From Otatea glauca (lineage: Eukaryota > Streptophyta > Magnoliopsida > Poales > Poaceae): a stretch of 64,000 nt of DNA. Shown here piece after piece: positions 23,700-34,321 of this stretch. A program made the translations under genes and the position numbers. The notes under the pieces are model-generated. The model was given only the letters and a program-made list of their open reading frames with translations, did not search any database and had not been told where the DNA came from. Numbering within the stretch: position 1 is the stretch's first letter; each line of letters starts with the position of its first letter. Where the stretch lies: NCBI GenBank assembly GCA_036346275.1, contig CM070725.1:31930104-31994103 (forward strand), written 5' to 3'.

Positions 23700-24200
23700 A
23701 AGCAATCTGGTGGAAAGTGACCTTGGATTTGGATATGTGATTGTAGATCCTTCTGTTCTAGGTCATCTAAGGTTAGTAATTGGTTCAAATTTGCATTATA
23801 TAAGATCTAACTTGGTAAAGAGGGAATGAAGATGGTTTCTAGATCTAGCTTTGTGTAGATCCATTTGTTCTGTGTGATGTAAAGTAGTAATTGGTTCTAA
23901 TTGCATTATACTCAATTTGTAGATAGTTACTTAAAGGAAGGTGATCTAGGCTAATAATTGGTTGTAATAGCATTATATTGAAGGTATATACATCTAGCTT
24001 GGTAAAAAAGGAATTGAATATGATTTTGATATAACTTGGTGTAGATCCATTTGTTCTTTTTGATCTAAAGTAGTAATATGTTCTAATTGCATTATACTCA
24101 AGATGTAGCTAGCTATGTAAAGAGAGAATTAAAAATGGTGAGTTTAAATGTAGCTTACATATGTTTATATATCCATTTGTTCTTTGTGATGTAAGGAGCT
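23700..24200 (+). repeat. Degenerate tandem repeats in the CACTA 5' region
   Basis: Four diverged copies of a block around GTAATTGGTTCTAATTGCATTATA start near 23,776, 23,886, 23,951 and 24,067. They are accompanied by repeated TGTAGATCCATTTGTTCT segments. The spacing is irregular, about 65-115 bp. The block lies upstream of the tnp2 start, so it may be promoter or leader sequence. Confidence 0.6.
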
Positions 24201-24313
24201 ATATAAGTTAATCGGCAAGTTTAAATGTAGCTTATATGTAGCATATGTATGCATGTGCACTCCTAGTGTACATAATTCATTATTTAACACCTATTGTTAT
24301 ATATGTAGCATAG

Positions 24314-27300
24314 ATGGATCGAAGCTGGATGTACGCTGAGAACCGTGCGAGCATCGAGTACATTAATGGCGTCTTCGCTTTTAGAAGAGCTGCAGAGGAG
24401 GATATGTTGAACAAGGGGGTAGAATTTATGCCCTGTCCATGCAATGACTGCAATAATATGAGGATGTTTCGAAACCCAGCGCAGATCAAAGCACACTTGA
24501 TTCTACAGGGTTTCAAAGTGGGGTATACATGGTGGACCAGTCACGGTGAAGAGCAGATTATGCAAGAAGCAGGTAGTTTTAACATCATCGATGAAGTCAA
24601 CGATACGTCAGATGATATCTACTGTGCTTTCGATGAGGATAGGTTTCACGATGACAATCCAGATCATATGCTACGGGATGCAGAAGGGAACCGTGATGAG
24701 CGGGAGTATATAAAATTCTGGGGCTTGATGGACGACTCAGAGAAACCTTTGTTCCCGGGCTGCAAGTCCAAATACACAAGGTTGTCATCCGTGCTTGAAC
24801 TGCTGAAATTGAAGGCAAGCAACAGTTGGTCCGACAAGAGTTTCACGGTATTGTTAGGTCTACTAATGGACATGCTTCCGGAGGGAAACGAGTTGCCGAC
24901 AACCACCTACAAAATCAAGAAGGTTATTTGTCCCTTGAGAATGCAAGTAGAAAGAATACATGCCTGTCCAAATGACTGTATCCTCTACCGCAAAGAGTAC
25001 ATAAACTTGCATTATGTCCGGTGTGCAATGCATCCTGGTACAAGTATAAAGATAGATCAGATGACGACGACGACGAGGGCATCGAGGTGAAGAAAGGACC
25101 TCCTGCTAAGGTGGCGTGGTATCTGCCAGTAATTCCCCGTTTGAAGCGTTTATTTTCGAACCCAAAGGAGGCATAACTACTTCTGTGGCACTCAGATGAG
25201 CGTAAGAATGACAGAATGCTAAGGCACTCTTCTAATTCCACCCAGTGGAGAAACATCGATAGGAGGTTTCAAGAATTCGCTGCGGATCCGAGGAATATAA
25301 GGATCGGATTGAGTACAGATAGAATGAATCCTTTCGATAACATGAGCAGCCGTCATAGCACTTGGCCCGTGAATCTCTGTATCTACAACCTTTCTCCTTC
25401 GTTGTCTATGAAGCGAAAGTATATTTTTCTATCTATACTCATACAAGGCCTGAAGCAACCTGGGAACGATATTGATGTATACCTAACACCATTGGTGGAA
25501 GGTCTGAAAACACTGTGGGCTGCTAGGGTACAGGTATGTGATGCTCACAAACAAGAGTATTTCACTTTGCACTGCCTGTTGTTCTGCACCATAAATGATT
25601 ATCCTGCCCTTGCTAACCTATCGGGCTACTGTTCAAAAGGAGCCAAAGCCTGTACTCACTACTTAGATGATACCGAGAGTGTGCGGCTGAATCACTCGTG
25701 CAAAACCGTGTACATGCGTCACCGTAGGTTCCTCCGGAAGAATCACCCATACCGCAAGATGAAGAAACACTTCGATGGAACGAATGAAGACAGTTTAGCT
25801 CCAAAGCCTTTAAGCGGGACAGACATTCATGATATAGCTAAGAACTTGGATGTTGCGCATGGAAAGGGATGTAAATCGAGGACCCATGAGAAGAGCATGT
25901 GGAAGAAAAGATCAATATTCTAGGACCTACCTTATTGGGAGCACCTAGAAGTTCGGCACTACATCGACGTCATGCACGTAGAGAAGAATGTCTGTGATAG
26001 CTTGATTGGTCTCTTATTGAATATTAAGGGCAAAATAAAGGGTGGTATCAACGCATAGCTTGACTTGGTCTGTATAGGCATCAGATCTGTGTTAGCACCG
26101 AAAGAGACCGATAAAGGCCGAACGTACTAAGAACCTGCTTGTTACACTCTATACAAGCCTGAGAGAACTGAACTGTGCTAGTGTTTGCATGGTGTGAAAG
26201 TTTCGTTCGGTTACTCCTCCAACATGAAGAGACTTGTTTCGATGCAATATTTGGGTTTAACTGGCATGAAGTCTCATGATTGCCATGTGCTTATGACATA
26301 GATGCTCTCTGTGGCAATTAGAAGTATCTTACCGAGCAAGGTTCGGGAGACAATCACAAGGCTGTGTTATTTTTTTTACACAATTGCTCAGAAGGTCATC
26401 GATCCAGAAGGACTAGATTCTCTGCAGGCCGAGGTGGTAATGACTACATGTAATCTTGAGATGTATTTCCCTCCGTCGTTTTTCGATATCATGGTCCATC
26501 TTGTTGTTCACCTTATGAGGAAAATAAATATGTGTGGGCCCGTGTTCCTACGTAGCATGTACCCGTTCGGGAGGTACATGGGAATTCTCAAGTCTTACGT
26601 AGGGAATCGATCTCGACCGGAGGGTAGCATTACCAAAGGTTATGGAAACGAAGATGTCATCGAATTCTGCATGGATTACATGGCTCAGGTCGAGCCGATA
26701 GGTGTGCCTCGATCCCGCCATGAGGAGAGGCTCCAGGGTATCGGGACCATCAGAAGAAAAACAATCACGCCAGATCCAGCTATGTGCACTAAAGCCCATT
26801 TCACGATTTTGCAACACATGGCTGTTGTGGTCCTGTACATCGATGAACACAAGAACTGGCTACGGCAAGAGAATCTGTCGCGGTAGGAGTCCTGGATCAT
26901 CAGACAACATAACCTTCAGTTCAACAGATGGTTGAAGGAGCGACAACCCATCACTGGAAGCTCGTCAGGTGATACGCTGACATGGTTGGCAAAAGGGCCA
27001 GCATTTATGGTTGTAACATAGAAATGATACGACTTAAATGGGTACACATTTTACACGAGAAATCAAGACATGAAGAGCACAAATCAGAACAACGGTGTTT
27101 GCATAGATGCGTTGAATACTGCTGGGTCGACAAGGAGCTCGTACTATGGGTTCATTGAGGAAATTTGGGAGCTCAACTACATACTATTCAAGATCCCCTT
27201 ATTTCGGTGTTGTTGGGTTCACCTATAGTACGTGAAGGTTGACAAGTATTGTGTCACTACTGTGGACCTCGAACGTGTCGGATACCAAGATGAACCATTT

Positions 27301-27522
27301 GTACTTGCTAACCAAGTTGTTCAAGTCTTCTATGTAACAGACCGGTCCAACAAAAAGCGCCACGTGGTTCTTCAGTGAAAGAGGAGGATTGTTAGAGTCG
27401 ATAATGTGGTAGATAAGGAAGAATACAATCAGTTTGACGAGTTGCCTCATATCGGTTCTGGCATCACGGTTCAGGAAGAACAACCTGAGGAAGCTAGCTA
27501 CACACATGTCAATCATCGTTAA
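24314..27522 (+). pseudogene. tnp2: CACTA transposase, TNP2 type, broken
   Basis: The first ATG (24,314) opens a transposase-associated domain with MDRSWMYAENRASIEYINGV and PCPCNDCNNMR. The TNP2 transposase core follows, with HACPNDCILYRKEYINLHY, AKACTHYLDDTESV and YIDVMHVEKNVCDSLIGLLL near 25,955-26,020. A DUF4218-like segment is at 26,302-26,880 (YPFGRYMGILKSYVGNRSRPEG) and a DUF4216-like C-terminus at about 27,140-27,522 (YYGFIEEIWELNY; VGYQDEPFVLANQVVQVFYV). The domain order is that of autonomous grass CACTA elements. A frameshift near 25,020, stops of all three kinds and local deletions inactivate it. Confidence 0.85.
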
Positions 27523-27596
27523 GGGCTAATTTTTATACAAAAGAATAAGCAAGTGGAGTTGTGATGAGGTCATCATGTTTATTTCAAGTGTACCTA

Positions 27597-27680
27597 TATT
27601 ATAATTAATGAGATGTATATATTATAATTAGTGAGATGTATATATTATAATTAATGAGATATATGTATTGTAAATAGTGA
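27597..27680 (+). repeat. AT-rich minisatellite
   Basis: About three tandem copies of a roughly 27-bp unit built on TATATTATAATTAATGAGATG lie just after the transposase remnant. Confidence 0.7.
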
Positions 27681-27920
27681 CACTAAGTTAAGCTCACATT
27701 CTACATGCTTACTAACACTAATTCATTGATGTATGTATTATAAATAATGACACAACATTAAATAAATAAAGAGATGACGCAAACTTAAATAAATATTAAT
27801 AGCAAAAAAAAGGAATACTGGCTCATCCCAAATGGTTCTGGGCTTGAACCATATGGGATGGGCCTTTTACCCGAGCCTTTCATTACTACCAGCTATGATG
27901 CGCAAAAAAATAAATCAGTT

Positions 27921-27990
27921 TCCCTGGGATTTGAACCCGAGACCTCCCGTACGCAGGCCAAGCCATTTTCCAACTGAACTACGTACCACT
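27921..27990 (-). other. tRNA-like sequence with A and B boxes inside the CACTA element
   Basis: On the minus strand TAGTTCAGTTGG (27,970-27,981) matches an internal A box and GGTTCAAATCC (27,927-27,937) matches a B box, at tRNA-like spacing. The acceptor stem does not pair, so it is not a functional tRNA. It is more likely a tRNA-derived or SINE-like promoter segment carried by the transposon. Confidence 0.55.
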
Positions 27991-28079
27991 TGTGAAACGT
28001 TATGCGCATTATTTATATGAGGTTAGTTGCATCGCAGACGGTTCTATTATGGAACCGTCTGCCATGGGGATCCTATTTA

Positions 28080-28500
28080 TTCTCCCCGCACACTAGCATC
28101 CCCTTGTTCTGTCCTCTCTTTGCCCAAATTCATTGCACCCTAGCCTGTGCCGCCGTCCACCTCCGCTTTTGCTATGCCCTAGCCCGTGCCGCCATTCGCC
28201 TCCACCCGTACCCTAGCCTTCCTCTCCTCCACCGCCTCCACCGCCTCTGCCTCCGCCCTAGCCCTAGCCCTTGCCACCGTTCGCCTCCACCTCCCTCCGC
28301 CCCTCCTCCCTCTCTTCGCCGGTCCTCCCCCTCGGCGGTGCACCCTTCTTCGCACATCGGCGTCTCTCCTCCGCACACGGCGTCTCTCCCATTCCCAGGC
28401 GGCATGCGCTGGGCCAAGCTACGGTCAGCGTCGCCTCGTCCACTACTCCCTCAACATTGAGACCCAACGCTGACTACTCTGCTCGACTGCTCCACTAACG
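28080..28500 (+). other. CT-rich, GC-rich leader-like segment in the CACTA element
   Basis: A sharply GC- and pyrimidine-rich island full of CCGCCTCCACC-type repeats follows a copy of the subterminal motif (GCAGACGGTTCTATT). Frames on both strands are low-complexity and share no domain with known proteins. It resembles the 5' leader of a grass gene or the start of the second CACTA transcription unit. A similar island is at 42,680-42,960 in the second CACTA relic. Confidence 0.45.
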
Positions 28501-28559
28501 AAATCTACATCGACTTCAGCATCTCCTTGCCCAAACTCTAGCCCATCAATCCCCAGGTT

Positions 28560-30880
28560 GGATGAAAAATTGTATTAATTTTATTTTTCAGTATGAAATG
28601 AGTTATGGAATATTATGAAGTTCATGTTAGCTAAGACTTTGTGCCCATGATAATAGTCTCCCCAATTAATTGTAGCATATATGGTCAGATTTGTTAATGT
28701 TGTTATTTCAAACAAAGAATTGCTAAGGTTTTAAAATTTAGCTACCTTTTTTTTGTATTTTAATTTCACGTTGGGAATCGTTTGCTATTAAGTCAGGATG
28801 GCTTATTAGGAAATATGCCCATTCCTTCCCTTTTTGTGGTGTAATTTGGTAGGTTTAGTACATACTGTTCATACTTTTCGGTTATTCTTTTGGTCAAAAT
28901 TCTAGTTTTTGGATCAAGCATCAAAGTTGTTTCATCCTATGCTAGAATATCAATTACAGCTAGATATGAGGTGAATTTGTCATAGATTTCGGAACAGGTT
29001 TTACATTTCTCATCACTATGGCATAAATGCTTGGACTGGTTCCTCACTATGGCATAAATTTTGCGGTCTCTTAGCTTGTTGAAAGGCTCACTATCCATGT
29101 CTTCAACCTTTCAATGATCTATGTAACTAATGGTTTCAACTATGAATGTACTATGTTCTCCTAAGTACAACACTTGTGATATTGAAATGTTTTGCTCTAT
29201 GTTAGGATAATGTCCATAACTATATTTTCATATTTTTAGGTGAATTTTGTGATCAATTTTGTAATAGGCTTCACATCACTATGACAATGCGCTTGGACTA
29301 ATTCATCCCTTTGTTTTGGTTAAGTCTAGTGGTTCCTTTCCCTATTGATTATACATGCTACCATACCTTAAATCCATCACTTAATCTATGTACTCGATGA
29401 TTTGACCTAGTATGAATGTATCTATTCATTTACATGATCAGTAGTGTTTGAGTATTATTTTCAATCTGGGTCACTCGTACATGTTTGTTTTGGGGAATTT
29501 CTTAATTAGCATTTTGATCTTCCAAGTAGTGATTGGCTGTACTGTGGTTCAGGTTAGGTCCAGTGTTTTGTTCAACTATTTTTTCATAAGTTTTGTTCAT
29601 GATAATATATGCCTATTGGCCGATCTAATTTCTGCCAGCTTTCATATTTAAATTGTTTGATAGTCTGGCAACTGTTTAAATGTCTGAAGAGTGAAGAATC
29701 ATTTCACATTTGCACTGTTTTAGAAGTGCAAATGGTACATAACTAGTAGTCATCTTGGTTTTTGTGCTTACTACTTGGTAAGTACTGTGACCAAAGGCCC
29801 AAAGTTTTTACTAAGCACAATAGGTAGAAATGTGTGCAATTCACTAGAGGTGAAGCATAAAAGCACCTTCCACACACACACACCAAAAAAAAATTAATTA
29901 CAAAGAATTGAATGTGAAGTCCAATACCTAGTTCCTTCAAAGGCTAACGACAAGTTTGCTTGTCTCATCTTACCTTCTCTTAAGTTTGCTTATCTTAACT
30001 TACCTTCTCTTTACCTTGCATCATACTGTGAGTATACATCCAGATTGCTCTCTCAATCTTCTGTTGCTTGTTAGAATTGCTCTGTGATGATATCGGGTAA
30101 ATTGATGATAATTACAATTAATTTTGTGAACTAGGCCTTGAACCAAAAGACTTTATATTGTTTTCTTAGTCTGATCAGTATTAAATATCTGCCATTGCTC
30201 ACTATCAATGTTACTTCATTGTCTTTATACTGCTCTATTCAGTTGATTAGTTGGATACTGATCTGAATATTTGAGCCTGATCGATTGGTTATATTGCTGC
30301 TGATCTGAATAATAATTGCTTGGTAAAATTGCTAGCTAACTAATTTGAACTTCATTTGATGATTCGCTTAGCAAATATTCAATCTGCTGATCTAAATGTA
30401 TGCTGAACTGAATATAGTCTTTTAACAGTGAGCTTCATTATCAATTCTTTAATGTGCATGTTAAGGTGGTAAGGGTTCGAGGCCTTATTCATTTAATTAA
30501 TTGTTTAGCCCATTTGTGATTGAAGTTGAAGATTTAAAATCTTCAATCGAGCCCTATTTCTGAGAGCAATATAAAACAAATTTGTCATCAATTGCTGTAT
30601 TAGCTAATAACAAGCACAACCATATTGCATGAATGAATTCTCAATGTTTGTTTGTTCCCTTGAAAACTTATAACTAAAATATCATGAATTGTTTTGTATA
30701 TTATCACTTGTTATCAATATTGATTCTCTTAACCTTGCTTCTCTTAACTTAACTTCTCTTAACCTTACATCATACAATTACAAATGTACTAAAGAACGCT
30801 TAAATTTATTTTCTTTCCTCTTCTATGACCATGTATGAGTGGTTGATTTACCAACTTGCCTCTTCTATGATCTTCATTAC
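28560..30880. other. Non-coding interior of the CACTA element
   Basis: AT-rich sequence without a credible frame. It lies between the CT-rich leader and the TnpA/Ptta-like exon, so it is probably a large intron of the second transposon gene. Splice sites were not resolved. Confidence 0.4.
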
Positions 30881-30883
30881 AAG

Positions 30884-31615
30884 ATGGTGTCACCTCATTC
30901 CTCGTTGCTGAATGGATCTGATGAGGCACCCAATGTAGAAAAACAGAGGTGTGGTCTAAGAGGGCTTAGTAAAAGGCCCCAGTGCCGATATACCATCACG
31001 GCGGTCGATGAGCAGGATGGGGCCCCTACCGCACCTTCTAAGTCCACGGCAGCATTTTGAACATTGTGCGGGATCGTTGGGCGTGAAAGAGTCTCCATCA
31101 CATATCCATCATGGAAGACGCTAACAGATGAGAAGTGCGACAGCCTGGTGATAGAAATTTTCGTGTCGTTCGAGCTCCCACAAGACGCCATGCACGCACT
31201 GCGACGGTATGCGTTGCTAGTGGCGGGAAAGGCATCGAAGAACTTCAAGAGCGTTCTCGTCACTAATTACGTGAATAAGGAAATAACTCCGTTCCAGAAG
31301 TACGGGTTCATTACTGAAGACGTGTGGGAATGATTTGTTGAGATGAAGACAATGGAAGAGTTTGGGCGTCAAAGTAAGGCGCACAAGACCGTTCAGTCAA
31401 AAAACACCAACCCGCACAGACTCGGCTCCACTGGATATGCGGGCAAGATAGCGCAATGATCGAGGGAGGATGACGAGGCAATCCAGAAGGAGGTCGCGTC
31501 GCCGTTTGCCTCGATCTTGGACCTGCGCGTCTGAAACTGGGTAAGAGCAATGTCACATCTCATGTCTTCAGGCGGGGTGCCCTTTGCCAACCCCGCAAAC
31601 AAGGAAGTGTTCTAA
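30884..31615 (+). pseudogene. CACTA TnpA/Ptta-like gene with in-frame TGA stops
   Basis: From the ATG at 30,884 one frame reads through a plant transposase (Ptta/En/Spm, transposase_24-like) domain, with SITYPSWKTLTDEKCDS, KASKNFKSVLVTNYV and a W-E-(stop)-FVEMKTMEEF segment. The frame is interrupted only by TGA codons, at 31,058, 31,331, 31,457 and 31,532, without frameshifts. Arg at some of these sites would be natural, which suggests CGA to TGA change by methyl-CpG decay. TnpA-type proteins bind the subterminal repeats and help assemble the transposition complex. This copy is inactive. Confidence 0.65.
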
Positions 31616-33074
31616 CACCTGATATCGTTGAGCACGGAATCTTCCTAGGGCTCTTTTACTTCAGATAGAGAGAAAGATATAATCTCCACAGTCTTGGGAA
31701 ACAAGGAGCACCCGAGGCCTAAGTGTTTTCGTTCCCTAGAAAATGGGATTCCCACAAGACTCCGACACGTACCGGAGTAGGAAGGAGAAGCAAAGCCGAG
31801 CGCGAGGAATGGCTAGTAGCCCTGATTGAGAAAAGGCTAAGAGCGCAGTTTGATAGGCAGCTAAGAAGCTTCGAGGAAAGGATAGAGTAAAGGGTGACTG
31901 CGGAGAGGCAGACATGGAACGTTTAAGCCCTAGAAGCACAGGCGCAGATTAGCCAAAAAACCGTTAGAGCAGCTGCGCATCCGCACCTGAGACGGACATG
32001 GACGACGCCAGATTTTCTCCCTACGACACCCGGGTAATATACATGTCTACAATGCTCCTTAGATAAACCTGTTGGACATGTTAGCTAATTAATTGTGGCG
32101 GCACCCACGACTTGGCGCCTATCAAAAATTTACTCGACGCATCGTTCTGTGTCTACAAAACTCATGGAGGGCCACATAGGAAGGACCCAGTGAAGCTGAA
32201 GCATATTTATAACTTTTTAGTATCCGCTAGTACGCAATAATCCTTCACACTACATATAATACCTTTGGAACTAATTAACCTATTATATTTTGGCAATGTC
32301 ACCAACAGCCAAAAGGCACTAACCTATGTGCATTCTACGTTTGCCACAACATGGAACTCCTTATTAATTTATATACACGCAAGATTTTACTCTTCCCATC
32401 GACAGGCTTGGCAATACGCTGAATCTGTGTTGGAATAGGCTGACCTGCTAGGTATTCGAGGACAACTCTGTGCCTTCTTGATTTGTGAGGTCATTAATCC
32501 AAAAGGCGAATGCCACTCAAGCCTCGCGCTGATGAGTTGTGAATTTGTTAGATACCGTTTGGATTAATTTGTGAACCTTATGCTGTGAATTTGTGAGTTG
32601 TAGTTCTGAATTCAATTGGTTTTTATATATGTGAGTTGATTTCTAAAATGGATACGCTGTACATTGTAATGTGCGATTAGAGTTGATTTCTAAAATGGAT
32701 GCGCTGTATGTTGTAATATGTTATCCGAATTCATTTCTGAAATGCATGTCATAATAATATGTTGGTGATGCTCTGTACTGTCATTTGTTTTAGAGGGCAT
32801 GGCTAGCATTTCCTAAGGCTAGCTAATAAATCAAAATTACTAAAAAATGAAAAATCAACATCACATACGGTTCTAAAGAAGAACCGTCTAGGATGAGCCT
32901 ACATCATAGACGGTTCCAATTTGGAACCATCGATGATGCCTTTTTTCACTGACGGTTGGAAAACCATCTGTGATGACCTATAGTCATCACTGACAGTTTG
33001 ATATAGACGGTTCACAAAACCATCTGTGTGTGGTTTGTGAACCGTCTGTGATGTTGATGTGCGCAGTAGTGACT

Positions 33075-33185
33075 CCAAGTACCCAAACCATGTCTGTAAG
33101 CATTCTAAAGCTTTGTATGGACTTAAGTAGGCCCCAAGAGCATGGAGTTATGAGTCCTTACGGCATATCTTGAGGGGAAGCTAGT
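33075..33185 (+). pseudogene. pol: Copia reverse transcriptase, continuation after the CACTA insertion
   Basis: The frame continues with SKYPNHVCKHSKALYGLK, the conserved copia RT segment that normally follows the PPGFEN box. A stop and then loss of similarity after about 33,185 show that the rest of the RT and RNase H have been deleted. Confidence 0.75.
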
Positions 33186-33892
33186 CTTGTATATTATGTA
33201 TTATATTTTTTCTTTCAGTATTTTCTTTTCTTTTGTATTTTTTGGGTGCATTTAGGGTTAGTACTAGAATGCTGAGTTCACTTCACTTAGATTTTTGGTA
33301 TGTTTTGCATAGACCTCTCATCTTATACTATCTATAGTTTGCTATCATCCTTATTAGTTGTTTTCTCATCTCTCTAAGTTGAGTTTTCTAGACCCTAACT
33401 TGGATTTCGACCTTAAATAATGTGTTTTGGCCTTAAATTGTATTTTGGTCTAAACCCTAATTTGGGAATTTTATATGCAAATACTTAGTATTTTGCAATC
33501 AAACAATAGAAAATTTAGATAAATGCTTGCATGATTTTTTTCATATTTGTTTGAATTTGTTCTTGCTTCAAGAGACCATTTCACAGGGCGTTGAAATTCA
33601 CTGAAATTTCGATCAATTTCACCAAAAAATTTGGTGGTTTTGACCGAAATTTTGATTTAGGGTTCCTAAAAAAATCTGAATTTGAAACTTGATTTTTAAA
33701 TTTTGGTCAGATTTCGACCGAAATTTCGGATTTCGGCCATCTCTGAAATGTAATTCAAAAATGAAATTTAAAACCTTGCAGTGGATGCATGGTGTCGCGA
33801 GTATACTACTAGTACGTACACGACAACGTCTCAACACGCGTCATCGTCTCTTGCACTGTTGAATGTGTTATTAGTATGTACGTACTGTGCTA
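33186..33892. other. Unassigned AT-rich sequence
   Basis: It may include the 3' untranslated remains of the copia element. Between about 33,583 and 33,779 the ends CAGGGCGTTGAAATTC and, on the other strand, CAAGGTTTTAAATTTC are similar. The interior has GACCGAAATTTCGG-like repeats. This hints at a small hAT-like MITE, but no target duplication was found. Confidence 0.35.
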
Positions 33893-34155
33893 CTCCCTCC
33901 GTTGATAAATATAAGGCCTATAGTTTGAATGGTCTTGTTGAAAAATATAAGACGTGCATGTAGATTTAATGAGCCTTTCCACTTATAGCCCTATTTATTC
34001 TCTCTCAACCATATGCATTTATTCATTATCTCTCATCTTCCAAGACAATTAAGAGGGATATGTAAGTCATTTCCTCTCATGCCTTTCTCAGTTTCATTAC
34101 AACCTTAATCCTTATGCAAAGTCAAAATACGCCTTATATTTATCAACGGAGGGAG
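33893..34155. mobile_element. Stowaway-type MITE
   Basis: A 263-bp element begins CTCCCTCCGTTGATAAATA and ends with its exact inverse. The terminal repeats are about 25 bp, and TA dinucleotides flank both sides (33,891-33,892 and 34,156-34,157). This is the Stowaway (Tc1/mariner-related) pattern. It has no coding capacity. Confidence 0.92.
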
Positions 34156-34321
34156 TACTAGCTAAGAAGACCTTCGAGTTTGGACACACTTATCGATACA
34201 AGTAGCTGTACTGTATATTTTAGTATCGATTTTATTGAGGTACCGTTTGAAGTTTAATATAATAAAATATATTTATAAATATATATGTTTAATTATATCT
34301 ACATATATAATATTACTCTCA

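Larger units (their letters stand above)
23452..33071 (+). mobile_element. Full-length CACTA (En/Spm) DNA transposon
   Basis: The element begins CACTACTACAAAG and ends GCGCAGTAGTG, giving a CACTA terminal repeat. It is flanked by the 3-bp duplication ACT (23,449-23,451 and 33,072-33,074). Both ends carry many subterminal copies, in both orientations, of an ACATCACAGACGGTTTT-like motif, the expected transposase-binding array. Inside are a tnp2-type transposase (24,314-27,522) and a downstream TnpA/Ptta-like gene (30,884-31,615), both decayed. The insertion point is in the copia reverse transcriptase: coding before the insertion (VRQPPGFEN) continues directly after it (SKYPNHVCK). Confidence 0.92.
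18576..33185 (+). mobile_element. Decayed Ty1/copia element, split by a CACTA transposon
   Basis: Copia order is visible: an LTR ending TTCA at 19,809, a Met-tRNA-type primer site, gag, protease, integrase, then reverse transcriptase. The RT stops at 23,451 and resumes at 33,075 after the CACTA insertion, where KALYGLK-type coding is found. The left LTR boundary is a guess (TGTGATGCG near 18,576), and no 3' LTR was found after 33,185, so the element is truncated on the right. The gag and pol style, with a CCHC-like gag knuckle and TGGTATTAGAGC priming site, would fit a Sirevirus-related lineage. Confidence 0.7.

Noticed and set aside
27921..27990. A functional tRNA gene
   Set aside because: A and B boxes are good, but the acceptor stem does not pair and the 3' end is wrong. 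It is kept only as a tRNA-like promoter relic.
28002..28498. Several overlapping frames of 65-152 codons
   Set aside because: All are translations of a CCG/CTC-rich low-complexity leader in the CACTA element, with similar frames on both strands.
33583..33779. A small hAT-like MITE
   Set aside because: The end similarity is imperfect (about 11 of 16) and there is no 8-bp target duplication.
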